NCBI GenBank assembly: GCA_003388505.1 | Contig: QQVO01000036.1 | Span: forward strand, 62,001 to 126,000 | DNA length: 64,000 bases | Direction: 5' to 3' | DNA from: Planctomycetota bacterium | Lineage (GTDB): Bacteria; Planctomycetota; Planctomycetia; Planctomycetales; Planctomycetaceae | Shown: piece after piece, positions 36,935 through 46,843 of the stretch | Layout: each line of letters begins with the position of its first letter | Numbering within the stretch: the stretch's first letter is position 1 | The notes under the pieces: model-generated | Database searches by the model: none | What the model saw: only the letters and a program-made list of their open reading frames with translations | Told to the model about the DNA's origin: nothing | Made by a program: the position numbers and the translations under genes

Positions 36935-38599
36935 ATGAAAATCGCACTGGCTCAACTCAATCCCACGGTCGGCGACGTCTCCGGCAACGCCGCGTTGCTT
37001 CGCAAGGCGGTCGAAGACGCCGGCTCACAGGGGGCGGTACTGGTGGTTGCCTCCGAACTCGTCGTCAGCGGGTATCCCCCCAAAGATCTGTTGCTCCGGG
37101 ACGGATTTGTTGAGAAGTGCGAAGCGGCCGTTGCCGATCTCGCAACCGAAATCGATCCTCGCATCGGACTGGTGCTGGGACATCCGGCGATCGTCAGCCG
37201 CGAATCACGCGGCGTCTGCAACGCGGCCAGTCTGATCTACCAGGGACGCGTCGCGGCCACGGTGCACAAGCGATTGTTGCCCAACTACGACGTCTTCGAT
37301 GAGCAGCGCTACTTTCGACCGGCGGAGTCCGTGACGCCCGTCGAATTCGACGGGCGAACACTCGGGATTCACATCTGCGAAGACGCCTGGTGGGGCGAGC
37401 CCAGGACGTTCTATCACCACGATCCCTGCCGGCTGCCCGATCCCGTCGCGGAACTCGCCGCCGCCGGGGCGGACTGCTTCATCAACCTCTCCGCCAGTCC
37501 CTTTGAAGTCTCCAAGCCGGTCCGCCGCGATGAAATCATGGTCCGCCATGCGCGTCGTCATCAGCGACCGGTCCTCTTCTGCAACCAGGTGGGCGGCAAC
37601 GACGACCTCGTCTTCGACGGACACAGCTTCGTCGCCGATTCTCAAGGCGCCGTCGTCCGCCGTCTGCACGGCTTCAGACCCGATCTTCAAGTCGTCGACC
37701 TCGACGATCTCGGGACGCCGTGCGAGCCATTCGCCGCCGAACGCCGGGAGTTGATCCTCAACGCCGTCGTTCTCGGGCTCCGCGACTACATGCACAAATG
37801 CGGCTTCACCGACGCCGTGCTCGGCCTCTCGGGCGGCATCGACAGCGCCCTGGCCTGTTACCTCGCCGCCCGCGCGATCAGCCCCGAACACGTTCACGGA
37901 CTCTTGATGCCGAGCCGATACAGCAGCCAGCACAGCATCGAGGATGCGCAGCGGCTCGCGGAGAACCTCGGCATCGATTGGGAGGTCATCCCGATCGACG
38001 AGGTCCATCGCGGTTACGAGTCTCTCCCGGTGATCGGCGACGACCTCCGCAGCCAGCCGGCCGGCCTCGCCGATCAGAATCTGCAGGCGCGCATTCGAGG
38101 CGCGATCGTCATGACGCGCAGCAACCGTCACGGGTGGATGGCGCTCGCAACCGGCAACAAGAGCGAACTTGCCGTCGGGTATTGTACGCTCTATGGCGAC
38201 ATGTGCGGCGGCTTCGCCGTCCTCAGCGACCTGCTCAAACGCGACGTCTACGCCGTGGCGCGCTATGTCAACGACCAGGTCGAGGGTCGCGAGGTCATCC
38301 CCGAGAGCACCCTCAGCAAGTCCCCCAGCGCCGAACTCGCTCCCGATCAGCGCGACGAAGATTCTCTGCCTCCCTATCCCGTGCTGGACTCGATTCTCGA
38401 ATGTCTCATCGAACGGGAAGAGTCCCCCCGCGAGCTCTGCAGGGAGTTTCCTCCCGAGACGGTGCGCTGGGTCGTCCGCGCGCTCGACCGCAACGAATTC
38501 AAACGGCGTCAAATGCCCCCCGGAATCAAACTCTCACAGCGCGCCTTCGGCAGCGGACGCCGCATGCCGATGGCGGCGCGGGTTGAAGTCGAACCATGA
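36935..38599 (+). CDS. nadE: Glutamine-dependent NAD+ synthetase
   Basis: A 554-residue two-domain enzyme. The N-terminal nitrilase-type glutaminase shows the Glu-Lys-Cys triad: E41 ([16 protein letters not shown]), K112 ([18 protein letters not shown]) and C148 (IHICEDAWW). The C-terminal NAD synthetase has the PP-loop [20 protein letters not shown] (from S299) and later [20 protein letters not shown], typical of ATP- and deamido-NAD-binding. It makes NAD from nicotinate-adenine dinucleotide using glutamine nitrogen. Length is typical. Start ATG 36935. It precedes a hydrolase gene by 27 bases, which may share its transcript. Confidence 0.97.
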   Translation: MKIALAQLNPTVGDVSGNAALLRKAVEDAGSQGAVLVVASELVVSGYPPKDLLLRDGFVEKCEAAVADLATEIDPRIGLVLGHPAIVSRESRGVCNAASLIYQGRVAATVHKRLLPNYDVFDEQRYFRPAESVTPVEFDGRTLGIHICEDAWWGEPRTFYHHDPCRLPDPVAELAAAGADCFINLSASPFEVSKPVRRDEIMVRHARRHQRPVLFCNQVGGNDDLVFDGHSFVADSQGAVVRRLHGFRPDLQVVDLDDLGTPCEPFAAERRELILNAVVLGLRDYMHKCGFTDAVLGLSGGIDSALACYLAARAISPEHVHGLLMPSRYSSQHSIEDAQRLAENLGIDWEVIPIDEVHRGYESLPVIGDDLRSQPAGLADQNLQARIRGAIVMTRSNRHGWMALATGNKSELAVGYCTLYGDMCGGFAVLSDLLKRDVYAVARYVNDQVEGREVIPESTLSKSPSAELAPDQRDEDSLPPYPVLDSILECLIEREESPRELCREFPPETVRWVVRALDRNEFKRRQMPPGIKLSQRAFGSGRRMPMAARVEVEP

Positions 38600-38626
38600 A
38601 TTCCGTTTGATGCGAAACAGCACGAC

Positions 38627-39751
38627 ATGACAAACACATTCCTCGCTCTCACACTCCTCGCCGCCGCACCGGATGCGGCGAACGAGATGGAATGGGTGAA
38701 AGTCTCTGACGACGGACAAGGCTTCGTCCTCAGCGAGTCGGGCCGGCCGTTCGTTCCGTGGGGATTCAACTACGACCACGACGGCGACGGCCGCCTTATC
38801 GAGGACTACTGGAACGACGAGTGGCCCGCCGTCGAATCCGCGTTTCGCGAGATGAAACAACTCGGGGCGAACATCGTCCGCATTCACCTGCAGTTCGTCG
38901 CTTTCATGAAGAGCCCCACCGAGCCGCGGCAGGAGTCGCTCGATCAACTCGCGCGGCTGGTCACGCTGGCCGAGCAGACCGGACTCTACCTCGATCTCAC
39001 CGGCCTCGGCTGCTACCACAAGCAGGACGTGCCCCCCTGGTACGACGAACTGAGCGAAGCCGGGCGCTGGGCCGCTCAGGCCGCGTTCTGGGAAGCGATC
39101 GCCCGGATCTGCTCCGAAAGCCCGGCGATCTTCTGTTACGACCTGATGAACGAACCGGTCGTCCCCGGCGGCGACAAGCCGCGAGACGACTGGCTGGGGC
39201 CCGGCTTCGGCGGCAAGCACTTCGTGCAGTTCATCACGCTCGACCGCGCCGGGCGGGAGCGGACGAAGATCGCCCGCCAATGGATTCGTCAACTCACAAC
39301 CGCCGTCCGCGAACACGATCAGCGGCATCTCGTCACCGTCGGCCTCGTTCCCTGGAGCCTGGACCGACCCGGATTGACGTCAGGTTTCGTGCCCGAAGAA
39401 ATCGCCGGCGACCTCGACTTCATCGCAATGCACATCTACCCCGAGCGAGAGAAAATCGCGGAAGCGCTGGAGACCGTGCAGGGCTTCGCCGCCGCCGGCA
39501 AACCGGTCGTGATCGAGGAGATCTTCCCCCTCAAGTGCGACGCCGAGGAACTCGGCCGCTTCATCGAGGACTCCCGCGACCATGCCACCGGCTGGATCGG
39601 CTTCTACTGGGGCACAACCCCCGAGGAGTACCGCCAGCAACCCCCCACGATCACCAACGCCATTGCCTTGAGCTGGCTGGAACTGTTCCAGAACAAGACC
39701 CCCGAGATCCTTCCGCCAGACGATGACGATCAGAACAACGCTGATCGCTGA
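38627..39751 (+). CDS. GH5-like glycoside hydrolase, secreted
   Basis: A 374-residue TIM-barrel hydrolase with a short signal-like N-terminus (FLALTLLAAAPDAA). The GH5/clan A pattern is visible: PFVPWGFNYD, ANIVRIHLQFVAFM, YLDLTGLGCYH, acid/base N175-E176 in YDLMNEPV, WSLDRPGL, IAMHIYPE, and the nucleophile E297 or E298 in GKPVVIEEIFP. The substrate is probably a beta-mannan or beta-glucan, not decidable here. A strongly acidic tail ends the protein (PPDDDDQNN). It lies between nadE and a DapA-family gene. Confidence 0.8.
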   Translation: MTNTFLALTLLAAAPDAANEMEWVKVSDDGQGFVLSESGRPFVPWGFNYDHDGDGRLIEDYWNDEWPAVESAFREMKQLGANIVRIHLQFVAFMKSPTEPRQESLDQLARLVTLAEQTGLYLDLTGLGCYHKQDVPPWYDELSEAGRWAAQAAFWEAIARICSESPAIFCYDLMNEPVVPGGDKPRDDWLGPGFGGKHFVQFITLDRAGRERTKIARQWIRQLTTAVREHDQRHLVTVGLVPWSLDRPGLTSGFVPEEIAGDLDFIAMHIYPEREKIAEALETVQGFAAAGKPVVIEEIFPLKCDAEELGRFIEDSRDHATGWIGFYWGTTPEEYRQQPPTITNAIALSWLELFQNKTPEILPPDDDDQNNADR

Positions 39752-39802
39752 CGCCAACGCAACGACACCCACCGCCCGCCAACCAACGACGCACAATACA
39801 GA

Positions 39803-40732
39803 ATGACATTCGCCCGCGAACTCCGAGACCAACTCAAGAACGTCCACACCTACGCGGTGACACCGTTTCTCGCATCCGACACGACGCAGATCGACCGCGA
39901 GGGATTTGCGTGGAACCTCGAGTTTCTGCTCCGGCAGGGAGTCCGCGTCATCGCCGTCGGCGGCGGTACGGGAGAGATCGAAGCGCTCTCCGTCGACGAA
40001 CTCGAACTCCTGGCGAGGACGGCTCTGGAAGTCGTCGGGACAAAGGCGCTCGTCATCTCCTGCCTGCCGGGAAATTTCCGGGACGCGACTGAACTCGCCC
40101 GGCGATACGAACGGCTCGGCGCGAAAATCATGCTCGGCATGCCGCCCCTGATTCGGGGAAAGATCCCCGCCGACTTGAGCGGCGTCGCCGACTTCTTTCA
40201 GCACATCTCCCGCGTCACGCCGGTTCCCCTCATGCCATACAACACACAGGGCTGGCCGGCCGAATTCTTCGTCCAACTCGCCGAAATCGAAACCATCATC
40301 GGCGTCAAAGACCCTTGCCACGTGCCGCACGAGTTCTTTCGAGCCATCCAGCTTCTCGGTGATCGATTCGTCTGGGTCGGAAACAAGAAGCACGATCCGG
40401 GCGTCGCCCATCTGCGCTACCAGATGGGCATGGAGGGCTTCACCTCCGGCCAGAGCAACTTCTATCCGGAGCCCGAACTCGCCATCCACGAGGCTGCCGC
40501 CCGCAAGGACTGGGACAAAATCATCCGCATCCAGCGGCGCATCGCCCCGCTGGAACAATTGCGGCTTGCCCACGACGACGCGGCCATGGTCAAGGCCGGC
40601 ATGGACCTCGTCGGCCTCACCGGCGGGCCCGTCCGCCCTCCCCGCCGCAACGCGCCGCAGGAGGCCGGAAACGCCCTGCGTCAGGCGCTCGAAACACTCG
40701 GCGTCGGCACGAAATCCGCTCGACTCGCATAG
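39803..40732 (+). CDS. DapA-family aldolase/dehydratase (5-dehydro-4-deoxyglucarate-dehydratase-like)
   Basis: A 309-residue (beta/alpha)8 enzyme. The Schiff-base lysine is K169 (IIGVKDP) and the tyrosine is Y146 (VPLMPYNTQG). The substrate loop is GGGTGEIEALSVDELELL (G53-E58). TYAVTPF and the longer VLVISC..G segment follow DapA family order. Whether it acts on a sugar acid or on pyruvate plus aldehyde is unknown; the GGGTGE rather than TTGE loop favours the KDGDH (5-dehydro-4-deoxyglucarate dehydratase) side. Its stop (40730-40732) lies inside a 13-bp inverted repeat. Confidence 0.85.
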   Translation: MTFARELRDQLKNVHTYAVTPFLASDTTQIDREGFAWNLEFLLRQGVRVIAVGGGTGEIEALSVDELELLARTALEVVGTKALVISCLPGNFRDATELARRYERLGAKIMLGMPPLIRGKIPADLSGVADFFQHISRVTPVPLMPYNTQGWPAEFFVQLAEIETIIGVKDPCHVPHEFFRAIQLLGDRFVWVGNKKHDPGVAHLRYQMGMEGFTSGQSNFYPEPELAIHEAAARKDWDKIIRIQRRIAPLEQLRLAHDDAAMVKAGMDLVGLTGGPVRPPRRNAPQEAGNALRQALETLGVGTKSARLA

Positions 40733-40888
40733 CCCGGATCGTTCATCAAGAGTTTCACCACGAAGACACAGCGCAGGCGTCGCCCGCAATCCAACCACGT
40801 AGCGCACGCAGCCTTGCGTGCGTCCCGCTGATCGCAGAGGTGGTTGACGCACGCTGGCAGCGTGCGCTACGAATAATCCGGGCTATGC
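40727..40888. repeat. Nested inverted repeat between two convergent genes; contains both stop codons and repeat copy 2
   Basis: gcatagcccggat at 40727-40739 and its perfect reverse complement at 40876-40888. The left arm contains the stop of the DapA-like gene (TAG 40730-40732); the right arm contains the stop of the DUF3500 gene (40883-40885). Inside are gtagcgcacgc...gcgtgcgt and acgcacgct...agcgtgcgctac half-palindromes, and the 37-bp repeat at 40846-40882 shared with 12481-12517. Confidence 0.7.
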
Positions 40889-41881
40889 CTCCTCGCGCAA
40901 TCCGCCGATGTTGATGTACGCATGCACGTGCGGCGCCCCCCGGAAGTGCCAGACAAACGACGGCCCTTCGATCCGCCAGATGTCCCACACCTTGTCGTCG
41001 TTCAGGTCGCCCTGACGGTAGAACGCCATGTTCAGCGACTGCACGCCGCCCGAGTCCTTCAGAATCTGCATCACCTCGTCCACGTCTTCTTCGCGATACG
41101 GGGCGAGCAGCGTCTTGAGCGTACCGGAGACCAGTTCCTGCTGATCACCGCTCAACTCCGACACCGCAATCCCGGGGAACGATCCCGACTCTCCCTGAAT
41201 CGGCACTGCCGACTCGCGCGGCGCTTCGCGAATCAGCGCCTGTTTCGCCTGCGCCTCGTCGAGCGCGCGAAAGAGTTCGTTCGTCGCCTTCGTCTGATAG
41301 TGGAACAGGTTGTCTTTCGGATCTTCCTCGCCGTGGCCGTAGACGATCGGTCCGCCAAACGCCGCCTGATCGACGCTGTTTCCATCGGCCCGCATCGTCA
41401 GGTGCCGCCCCGTCAATTCCCACTGGAACGGCCCCTGCCCCGGCTCGCCGAAGACCGCCACGCTGTAGAAGTTGATCCCGCCGTCATCCTCTTCCATCTG
41501 CCGGACCAGCCGCTTATAGCCGTCGTCGGAAGTGATCCCCTTGACGATCTCGGTAATCATCGCCCGCTGGTCGTCGCTGTAGAAGTCGTCGCCGATCACC
41601 GGTTCCGTAATATGCCAGTTCGCGCTGATCTTGTGCCGCTGCGCATGATCGAACGGCAGACAGATCGCCTTCCGCTGCTCGTCGCTCAGCGACCGGTAAA
41701 ACCGCCCCACAGCGGTCTCAGCGGCGCTTTCCGGCGAAGGCGCGGCAAACAGACCGGCCCGCGGCATCAGCAGCGGTCCCGCCGCCCCTGCAAGCGCGGC
41801 TCCTCCGGCAGTGCGGAGAAAATCGCGACGCGAATGGGTCGATTCACAATCAAAGCAACGACCAGCGGCGGAGTTCAACAT
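40883..41881 (-). CDS. DUF3500 protein with Tat signal
   Basis: A 332-residue exported protein. The N-terminus has a twin-arginine motif SRRDFLRTAGGAALAGAAG. The body is a DUF3500 domain: RFYRSLSDEQRKAICLPFDH, GDDFYSDDQRAMITEIVKGI, FQWELTGRHLTMRADGNSVD, AAFGGPIVYGHGEEDPKDNL, FYRQGDLNDDKVWDIWRIEG, FVWHFRGAPHVHAYINIG. Several His residues near the end could bind metal, but the family role is not established. ATG 41881 is chosen because ggaggtg lies 7 bases upstream on this strand. Confidence 0.9.
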   Translation of the reverse strand: MLNSAAGRCFDCESTHSRRDFLRTAGGAALAGAAGPLLMPRAGLFAAPSPESAAETAVGRFYRSLSDEQRKAICLPFDHAQRHKISANWHITEPVIGDDFYSDDQRAMITEIVKGITSDDGYKRLVRQMEEDDGGINFYSVAVFGEPGQGPFQWELTGRHLTMRADGNSVDQAAFGGPIVYGHGEEDPKDNLFHYQTKATNELFRALDEAQAKQALIREAPRESAVPIQGESGSFPGIAVSELSGDQQELVSGTLKTLLAPYREEDVDEVMQILKDSGGVQSLNMAFYRQGDLNDDKVWDIWRIEGPSFVWHFRGAPHVHAYINIGGLREEA

Positions 41882-42085
41882 CAGACACCTCCCGGGCAAT
41901 TTGTGCGACAGAGACGAACGGTTGGTTCAACGCCTAAGTCATAGTCATTGAGGCGCGCGATTGTCTACCGCAGTGGCTGATGCCTCCCGCCGCTAAGCTG
42001 CGACGGTCCACCGCGAGCCAGTAGAGAGGAGTTGAAGTGTACACAATGGGGAGCTATCGGAATGCACGTCGCTCGAACAGATCTG

Positions 42086-42484
42086 TCACAAATGGCCTTC
42101 AGCAATCAGCCGTTCTCGCAATTGCCTCCGGCGGGTCGCGTTCATCTGCATGAGCTGAGCAGTCGCCCTCCCGGTCGGTGTTATGCCGATGATCCACCCA
42201 CCCATCGACTCGAAGCGCGCGTTCCAGTCATCTCGGCGCGGATGAAACAGTTCAACGATCTGTCCTGAATCGGGATCGATCGATGAGAGGTTCGGTCCCT
42301 TGTGCAGATTGCAGCGGTCACACGCCAGGCAGAGGTTGTCGGTGTCGTCGGTGCCTCCATGTTGTTTCGCGACAATGTGCTCAATGTGAAATCTGAGGTC
42401 GACGGCGTCTTGCGGCAACCGGCAATATTCGCACCGCTCGTGTGCGCGCTGGCGAACCAGACGGCGGATAGCCGCATCCATCAT
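42086..42484 (-). CDS. HNH endonuclease domain protein
   Basis: A 132-residue protein with a compact HNH domain: HERCEYCRLPQDAVDLRFHI, EHIVAKQHGGTDDTDNLCLA, CDRCNLHKGPNLSSID. Two CxxC pairs (C18xxC and C50xxC) should hold zinc; the catalytic H-N-H set is E/H-HI...N-L...N-H. The C-terminal part contains FHPRRDDWNARFESMGGWI, seen in this planctomycete/cyanobacterial group. It overlaps a small upstream gene by 4 bases (42481-42484), so the two are co-translated. Possible roles are a host nuclease, a homing-like relic or a two-component defence gene. Confidence 0.85.
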   Translation of the reverse strand: MMDAAIRRLVRQRAHERCEYCRLPQDAVDLRFHIEHIVAKQHGGTDDTDNLCLACDRCNLHKGPNLSSIDPDSGQIVELFHPRRDDWNARFESMGGWIIGITPTGRATAQLMQMNATRRRQLRERLIAEGHL

Positions 42485-42750
42485 GCACCCTGTCGCGCGA
42501 GTACCTGCCGCGACAACGATTTCAGAATCCCGAGCAGATCGGCTCGTTCGATCAGGTCTTCATATTCGTCCCGCTCAGCGCCGCTCAAACGATCTTCCGC
42601 TGCCTTCGCGGCTAACTCATCGACCCGGGACTGGACCTGCGGACTGATCGCCACGCCCAGGATCCGCCGAGCGACCTCCGGTGTCAGACAGTCGGCGACC
42701 AGTTCGAGGATCTGATCCGTGTTTGGATTGGGCGACGATACGGTGCTCAT
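42481..42750 (-). CDS. Small helical protein paired with the HNH gene
   Basis: An 89-residue protein from ATG 42750, helical throughout (TDQILELVADCLTPEVARRI, VDELAAKAAEDRLSGAERDE, YEDLIERADLLGILKSLSRQ). Its stop overlaps the HNH start by ATGA. Similar pairs of a small helical protein with an HNH nuclease are common in planctomycete genomes in my recollection; the small protein might regulate or inhibit the nuclease. Not verified. Confidence 0.6.
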   Translation of the reverse strand: MSTVSSPNPNTDQILELVADCLTPEVARRILGVAISPQVQSRVDELAAKAAEDRLSGAERDEYEDLIERADLLGILKSLSRQVLARQGA

Positions 42751-42910
42751 GGAAGAAATCCTACCAATTGCCGATCGGCGCGGCCAACAGATTCTCACCC
42801 CACACCTGGAGGTGCAACTCCAAATTGGGCGGATGCCCGCAGTTTGGCCTGCTCCGTTGTAGGCGGCCTTCGCTCCAGCGCGTTGTCGCGCAATTCGATG
42901 CTGATCACCC

Positions 42911-44962
42911 TCACGACTTCAAAAACAACAACCCCACCGACGACCAGTAAAACCCCGAAAACGCCGCCACGGTCATCACGCCCTGCCAGACCGGCCGCCA
43001 GCTCCGCTGCCGAAAGCAGAGAAGACCCGCCAGTGAAAACGGCAGCGCCGCCCCGAACCCGCACAGAAACACCCACTCGAACACCAGGCTCAATCGCCGG
43101 CACAGTAGAAAGTAAGCAACACACACTCCGATGAACCCCACACCGACGAGTCGGGACCTCCAGCGTCTTCGCTTCACGCCCTCAGCGTCCGCCCCACGCA
43201 CGCGAATCTGAGCCACTGCGGCTTCAAACGCCACAAAGATCGACACCGGCCAGGTAAACACAAAGTCCCCCCGCCAACGACTGAGAAACGTCGTTCCCAG
43301 CGCACCCAGCACAAACGCCGTCGCCCAGAAGGCCCACCGCGACGCACTCGGCCCGAGACCCGCACCAAACACAATCCGCACCAGCAGGCCCGCGCTCAGG
43401 CTGACCCCGATCAACCCCAGCGAAGCCAGATACCACTCCCGCAGCCACCTGCTGCTCGGAACATCGAACGCGTACTCTGGTTCGATCCCCAGAATCGCCC
43501 CGGCCAGATCGAAGTATTCCGCTTGCGGAATGTCCGACACCGTCAGATGACCCGCACTCCCCGATGGCGGCAACCGGTCAGCCGTCCCCAGAAAGAGGCA
43601 CGCCGCCTGGCTGTGGTTCCGGACAAACAGTCGCCCGCCAAGCAGCGTCGGTTGCGTCCAGCAGATCTCACCAGTCGACACCGGCACGCGAGCCAGTTCT
43701 TCGTACTCCGCGCGGTCGGCCCGCGCGAGGATCAGTTCGCCGGTGTCGTTCATCAGAATCAGCTTGCTATCCGCCACAATCACGGTCGCATGCCCGATGC
43801 GTTCCCCCGCGTCGCCCGTCGCCTCGTGGTCAATCGACCGCCGCGGTTTGTCGTCTCCGGCGGACCATTGTTCCTCGCCGGTTAGAAAATCGAGACAGCG
43901 AAACCGGCCCCGCGTCGGACGATGCGTCTTGGCCTGTGCGTCGCTCACGTCGAATCCGAAGACCGCTCCGTCGACAAGCACACTGGAGAAGATGTCGTTC
44001 GACATCAGCGAACTCTGGTAGACGCTCTCGACCGGACGCTGCTCATCCCCCGTCAACTTCAACAACTGGCACCCGTTGCGGAACGGACCCGAAATCCACA
44101 GATGAGGCTCGTCGTAGATCGGCCAGGCGGAATGCTCGTCGTAGCCGTGCGACAGTTCCCACCGCCACTGCTCTTCGCCGGTTTCCAGGTCACGGCAGAC
44201 CAGTGCATTCTGCAGATAACCCAGCACGAGCCGTCGTCCGCGAAACGTGATCGGGTAAGCCGGCGTATAACTGGCCGGATCATCGCCGGAAGCCCACACG
44301 ACCGATCCGTCATCCGCATCGAGCGCGACCATGCTGGCGCCGCTCCCGCCCACCGGCAGCAGCACCTTCCCCTCTTCCACGACCGGCGAGCACGAATACC
44401 CGAACCCGATGCCGTCGCTGTTGAACTGCTCAACGACGTTCCGCGACCACAACAGGTCGCCGTTGCCGGCCTGCAGACACCCGATCAGCCCGCTCGGTCC
44501 GGCGAAGTAGACGCGGCCGGCATGGTAGGTGGGCGTCGCCCGCGGGCCGGGATAGACCCCTCCCGGCTCATACGGCCAGTCGTACCGGTGCTCCCAGATC
44601 GTCTCGCCCGTCTCGGCATTCAGGCACAGAACGAACTGTCCACCCAGCGTCTGGTACTGAGTGCAACAGCGATCGTCCCACGCGACGAACCCCGAATACC
44701 CCGTCCCGAGTTCCCGCGTCCACAATACCGGCGGCCCCTCGCCCGGCCACTCGTCGGCGATCCCCCGCTCGCGCGAATGGCCGTCGTAGTCCGGACCGCG
44801 CACGAACGGCCAACTCTCTCCCTCGTCAGCCGCTCTTGAAGCAGTCCCGGCCAGTCCGCAAATAAGCGCAACCACCAGGCTGTGGCCAAGCGGCGAAACA
44901 TTCAGCGAACAATGGATGCAATATCGAACGACGTCGCCACTCGTTCTCTCTCGGGCCGGCAT
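42911..44962 (-). CDS. PQQ-type beta-propeller protein with C-terminal membrane domain
   Basis: A 683-residue protein. A signal peptide (LGHSLVVALICGLAGTASRA) precedes a PQQ-like eight-bladed propeller: WPFVRGPDYDGHSRERGIAD, LGTGYSGFVAWDDRC, LNAETGETIWEHRYD, YPGPRATPTYHAGRVYFAGP, LDADDGSVVWASGDDPASYT, PVSTGEICWTQPTLLGGRLF. The last 180 residues have four to five membrane helices. No catalytic residues for a dehydrogenase are seen, so it probably belongs to the non-enzymatic PQQ-like group anchored in the membrane. Confidence 0.8.
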   Translation of the reverse strand: MPARERTSGDVVRYCIHCSLNVSPLGHSLVVALICGLAGTASRAADEGESWPFVRGPDYDGHSRERGIADEWPGEGPPVLWTRELGTGYSGFVAWDDRCCTQYQTLGGQFVLCLNAETGETIWEHRYDWPYEPGGVYPGPRATPTYHAGRVYFAGPSGLIGCLQAGNGDLLWSRNVVEQFNSDGIGFGYSCSPVVEEGKVLLPVGGSGASMVALDADDGSVVWASGDDPASYTPAYPITFRGRRLVLGYLQNALVCRDLETGEEQWRWELSHGYDEHSAWPIYDEPHLWISGPFRNGCQLLKLTGDEQRPVESVYQSSLMSNDIFSSVLVDGAVFGFDVSDAQAKTHRPTRGRFRCLDFLTGEEQWSAGDDKPRRSIDHEATGDAGERIGHATVIVADSKLILMNDTGELILARADRAEYEELARVPVSTGEICWTQPTLLGGRLFVRNHSQAACLFLGTADRLPPSGSAGHLTVSDIPQAEYFDLAGAILGIEPEYAFDVPSSRWLREWYLASLGLIGVSLSAGLLVRIVFGAGLGPSASRWAFWATAFVLGALGTTFLSRWRGDFVFTWPVSIFVAFEAAVAQIRVRGADAEGVKRRRWRSRLVGVGFIGVCVAYFLLCRRLSLVFEWVFLCGFGAALPFSLAGLLCFRQRSWRPVWQGVMTVAAFSGFYWSSVGLLFLKS

Positions 44963-45606
44963 GCTTGCGCCTCAGCGCCGTTACTGATTCAGTCAACGAC
45001 CAGCAGGAGTGCGCCCGATTCATTGTACGACCGGTGGTCGGAATGTGTTGGAAGTCGCGTGCACGAGACCCTGATGCGACGCACGTTTTCCGCAACGACG
45101 AATGGCCCCACCCAACTTCGTGCTACAAACAGTAAGAATTTTCGTGTGGTGCGCAAACTTCGCGTGCAGCGAATTCCACGTCGTGGACATCCGACTCGGC
45201 GGAGCGAGTCGGCTACATTGGTTGCGGCCGGAGGCCGCCAGGGCACGTCTCGATCACGGCCTGAAACCTGTCGTTTCTATAAAGCTCCTGTTCAGCCGGT
45301 CTCCGATCAGTTCGTTTTTCGAGAGACTCGAATGGAACACGGATGGACGCGGGTCGGACGGATTCACACTGATTGCTGTCCTGGGTGTCCATGCCGTTCA
45401 CGCCTCGATCGATGCGGTCTCTGCGCTTCCGCCTCTGGAACGACAGGTTGATTGATCCGTGCTGATCCGCCGAATCCGCGGAAATCCGTGTACCATTCGA
45501 AGATCCCTTCGGCCCGGTTCGCCGGGGCTTGGCCCCAGCCAGGTTGTGTGACACTTACGGCCTTGGAAGGCCGTGGCCTCCAAAACCCGTGCTGCCACAC
45601 GAGCGC
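44963..45606. other. Intergenic, rich in dispersed repeats
   Basis: About 640 bases without a convincing gene. It contains repeat copy 45318-45345 (partner 36579-36606), an aaacctgtcgttt copy near 45265 related to 36522-36545, and tccgcggaaatccg at 45475-45488 (exact copy at 45835-45848). Confidence 0.5.
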
Positions 45607-45804
45607 TCAATCCAGATCCTGCTCCGCGCTGGCCGAGACGAAGGCCTCGCCGTCGGCGTCAATATCCACACGGATCACGTTCGGCCGGCAGCAGACCGGG
45701 CAGTCTTCGACGTACTCTTGATGGGCGCCCGCCGAGGGGTCCACCGGAACGACGATCTCCTCGCCGCACGCCGCACAGACGTAGCTCGCCTCCTCCTGCA
45801 TCAC
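45607..45804 (-). CDS. CPXCG-motif cysteine-rich protein
   Basis: A 65-residue protein with two CxxC-like pairs (YVCAACGEEI and DCPVCCRPNV) and an acidic C-terminus (DIDADGEAFVSASAEQDLD). This is the CPXCG family, a small zinc-binding protein of unknown role found in many Gram-negative bacteria; the second pair here reads CPVCC. No signal peptide, so cytoplasmic. Confidence 0.85.
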   Translation of the reverse strand: MMQEEASYVCAACGEEIVVPVDPSAGAHQEYVEDCPVCCRPNVIRVDIDADGEAFVSASAEQDLD

Positions 45805-45865
45805 CGGCTCTCAACCGCATCACTCCAGTTGCCGTCCGCGGAAATCCGCCGCATCCGCGGACCAT

Positions 45866-46126
45866 TCACAGCGCCTGCCGGATCCGCTGAAAGCCCTCCT
45901 TGATCTCGTTCGCCACCGACTTCATCGCATCCCCGACTTTGCCGGCAGATTCGGTCGCCGCCGTGCGGGCCGGATCGTAGCTGGCGAGCAGGCTGTCCAG
46001 CTTTCCGCGCAGACCCTCCCACTCCTGCTTCGCTTCTGCGCCGGCCAGATGCATTTTCAGAGCCAGTTCATCTCGTTCCTGCTTGAGCGTGGAGACAATC
46101 TCCTGAAACGTCGGTTCGTGAGACAT
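45866..46126 (-). CDS. Small helical protein, hypothetical
   Basis: An 86-residue protein from ATG 46126, with ggaggaa just upstream. It is a single long amphipathic helix with a break (FQEIVSTLKQERDELALKMH, EWEGLRGKLDSLLAS, GKVGDAMKSVANEIKEGFQR). It might form a coiled coil or bind another helical protein. Its stop is about 60 bases from the start of the CPXCG gene on the same strand. No family recognised. Confidence 0.65.
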   Translation of the reverse strand: MSHEPTFQEIVSTLKQERDELALKMHLAGAEAKQEWEGLRGKLDSLLASYDPARTAATESAGKVGDAMKSVANEIKEGFQRIRQAL

Positions 46127-46843
46127 GCTCGGTTCCTCCATTACGGTTTCAAGTGGCGCGACACACCATTCCTGTTCCACCGGGAATCGGTCTGCAGCCG
46201 GTTCGATAATCCTGCAAGTTACAACCGTTTTTGATAGCGATTCACTTTCTACGAACGCAATCATGCCCACCGAATCACCCGCTTGCAACGTCAGCCACGG
46301 CCGCGCCTGCCTGCAACCCACGATTACCCTTCAGCAGTTCCCGTTTAGCCGCGACCCGCAGGGGAGCGCGTCTCTTCGATTCACAACAAATCGGTCAGAG
46401 CCACCCGTGCTGCCATTCAGAAACCGAACACATCGATGCGAGCGCGAGGACCGACAATCAGCCCCTTTCCGGGCATCCCGGTGCGTTGTTTGGAACCGCC
46501 GTTTTCGCTAAGATTCACCGATAGAAACGGTCGAGCACCGGACCGCCGTTTCTCGCCACAACGTCTTCTCAGTGCGCTGGTTACATTGAGCCAGCAGGCT
46601 TGCGGCAGTCGGTGTCTGTCGACGGATTGACGTCGCTTTCGAGTCGGCTGAATCGAATTGTGAATCACGGATGATCCAGCCGATGGCCGAGTGCAGGAAC
46701 TCTCCCCGGACGCAACGTTGTCGAAGGGAGAGAGCGCGATCGAGTGGCCTGCGGCAAGAATGATTCCGGTTGTATTTCGACTGACGGCAGCTGCACACCG
46801 TGTGCGGTTCGCCAGATTCTCATCGTGAGCAAAGGAGCCCGCA
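46127..46843. other. Intergenic upstream of gyrA, with a dispersed repeat
   Basis: About 700 bases without a convincing gene. It contains a 24-base element (46346-46369, with gccgcgacccgcagggg) repeated exactly at 50769-50792. The gyrA leader and its promoter lie at the right end; no riboswitch-like structure was recognised. Confidence 0.45.

Noticed and set aside
37205-38512. Long minus-strand frame opposite nadE
   Set aside because: Shadow frame; nadE with all catalytic residues lies on the other strand and no start signal precedes the frame.
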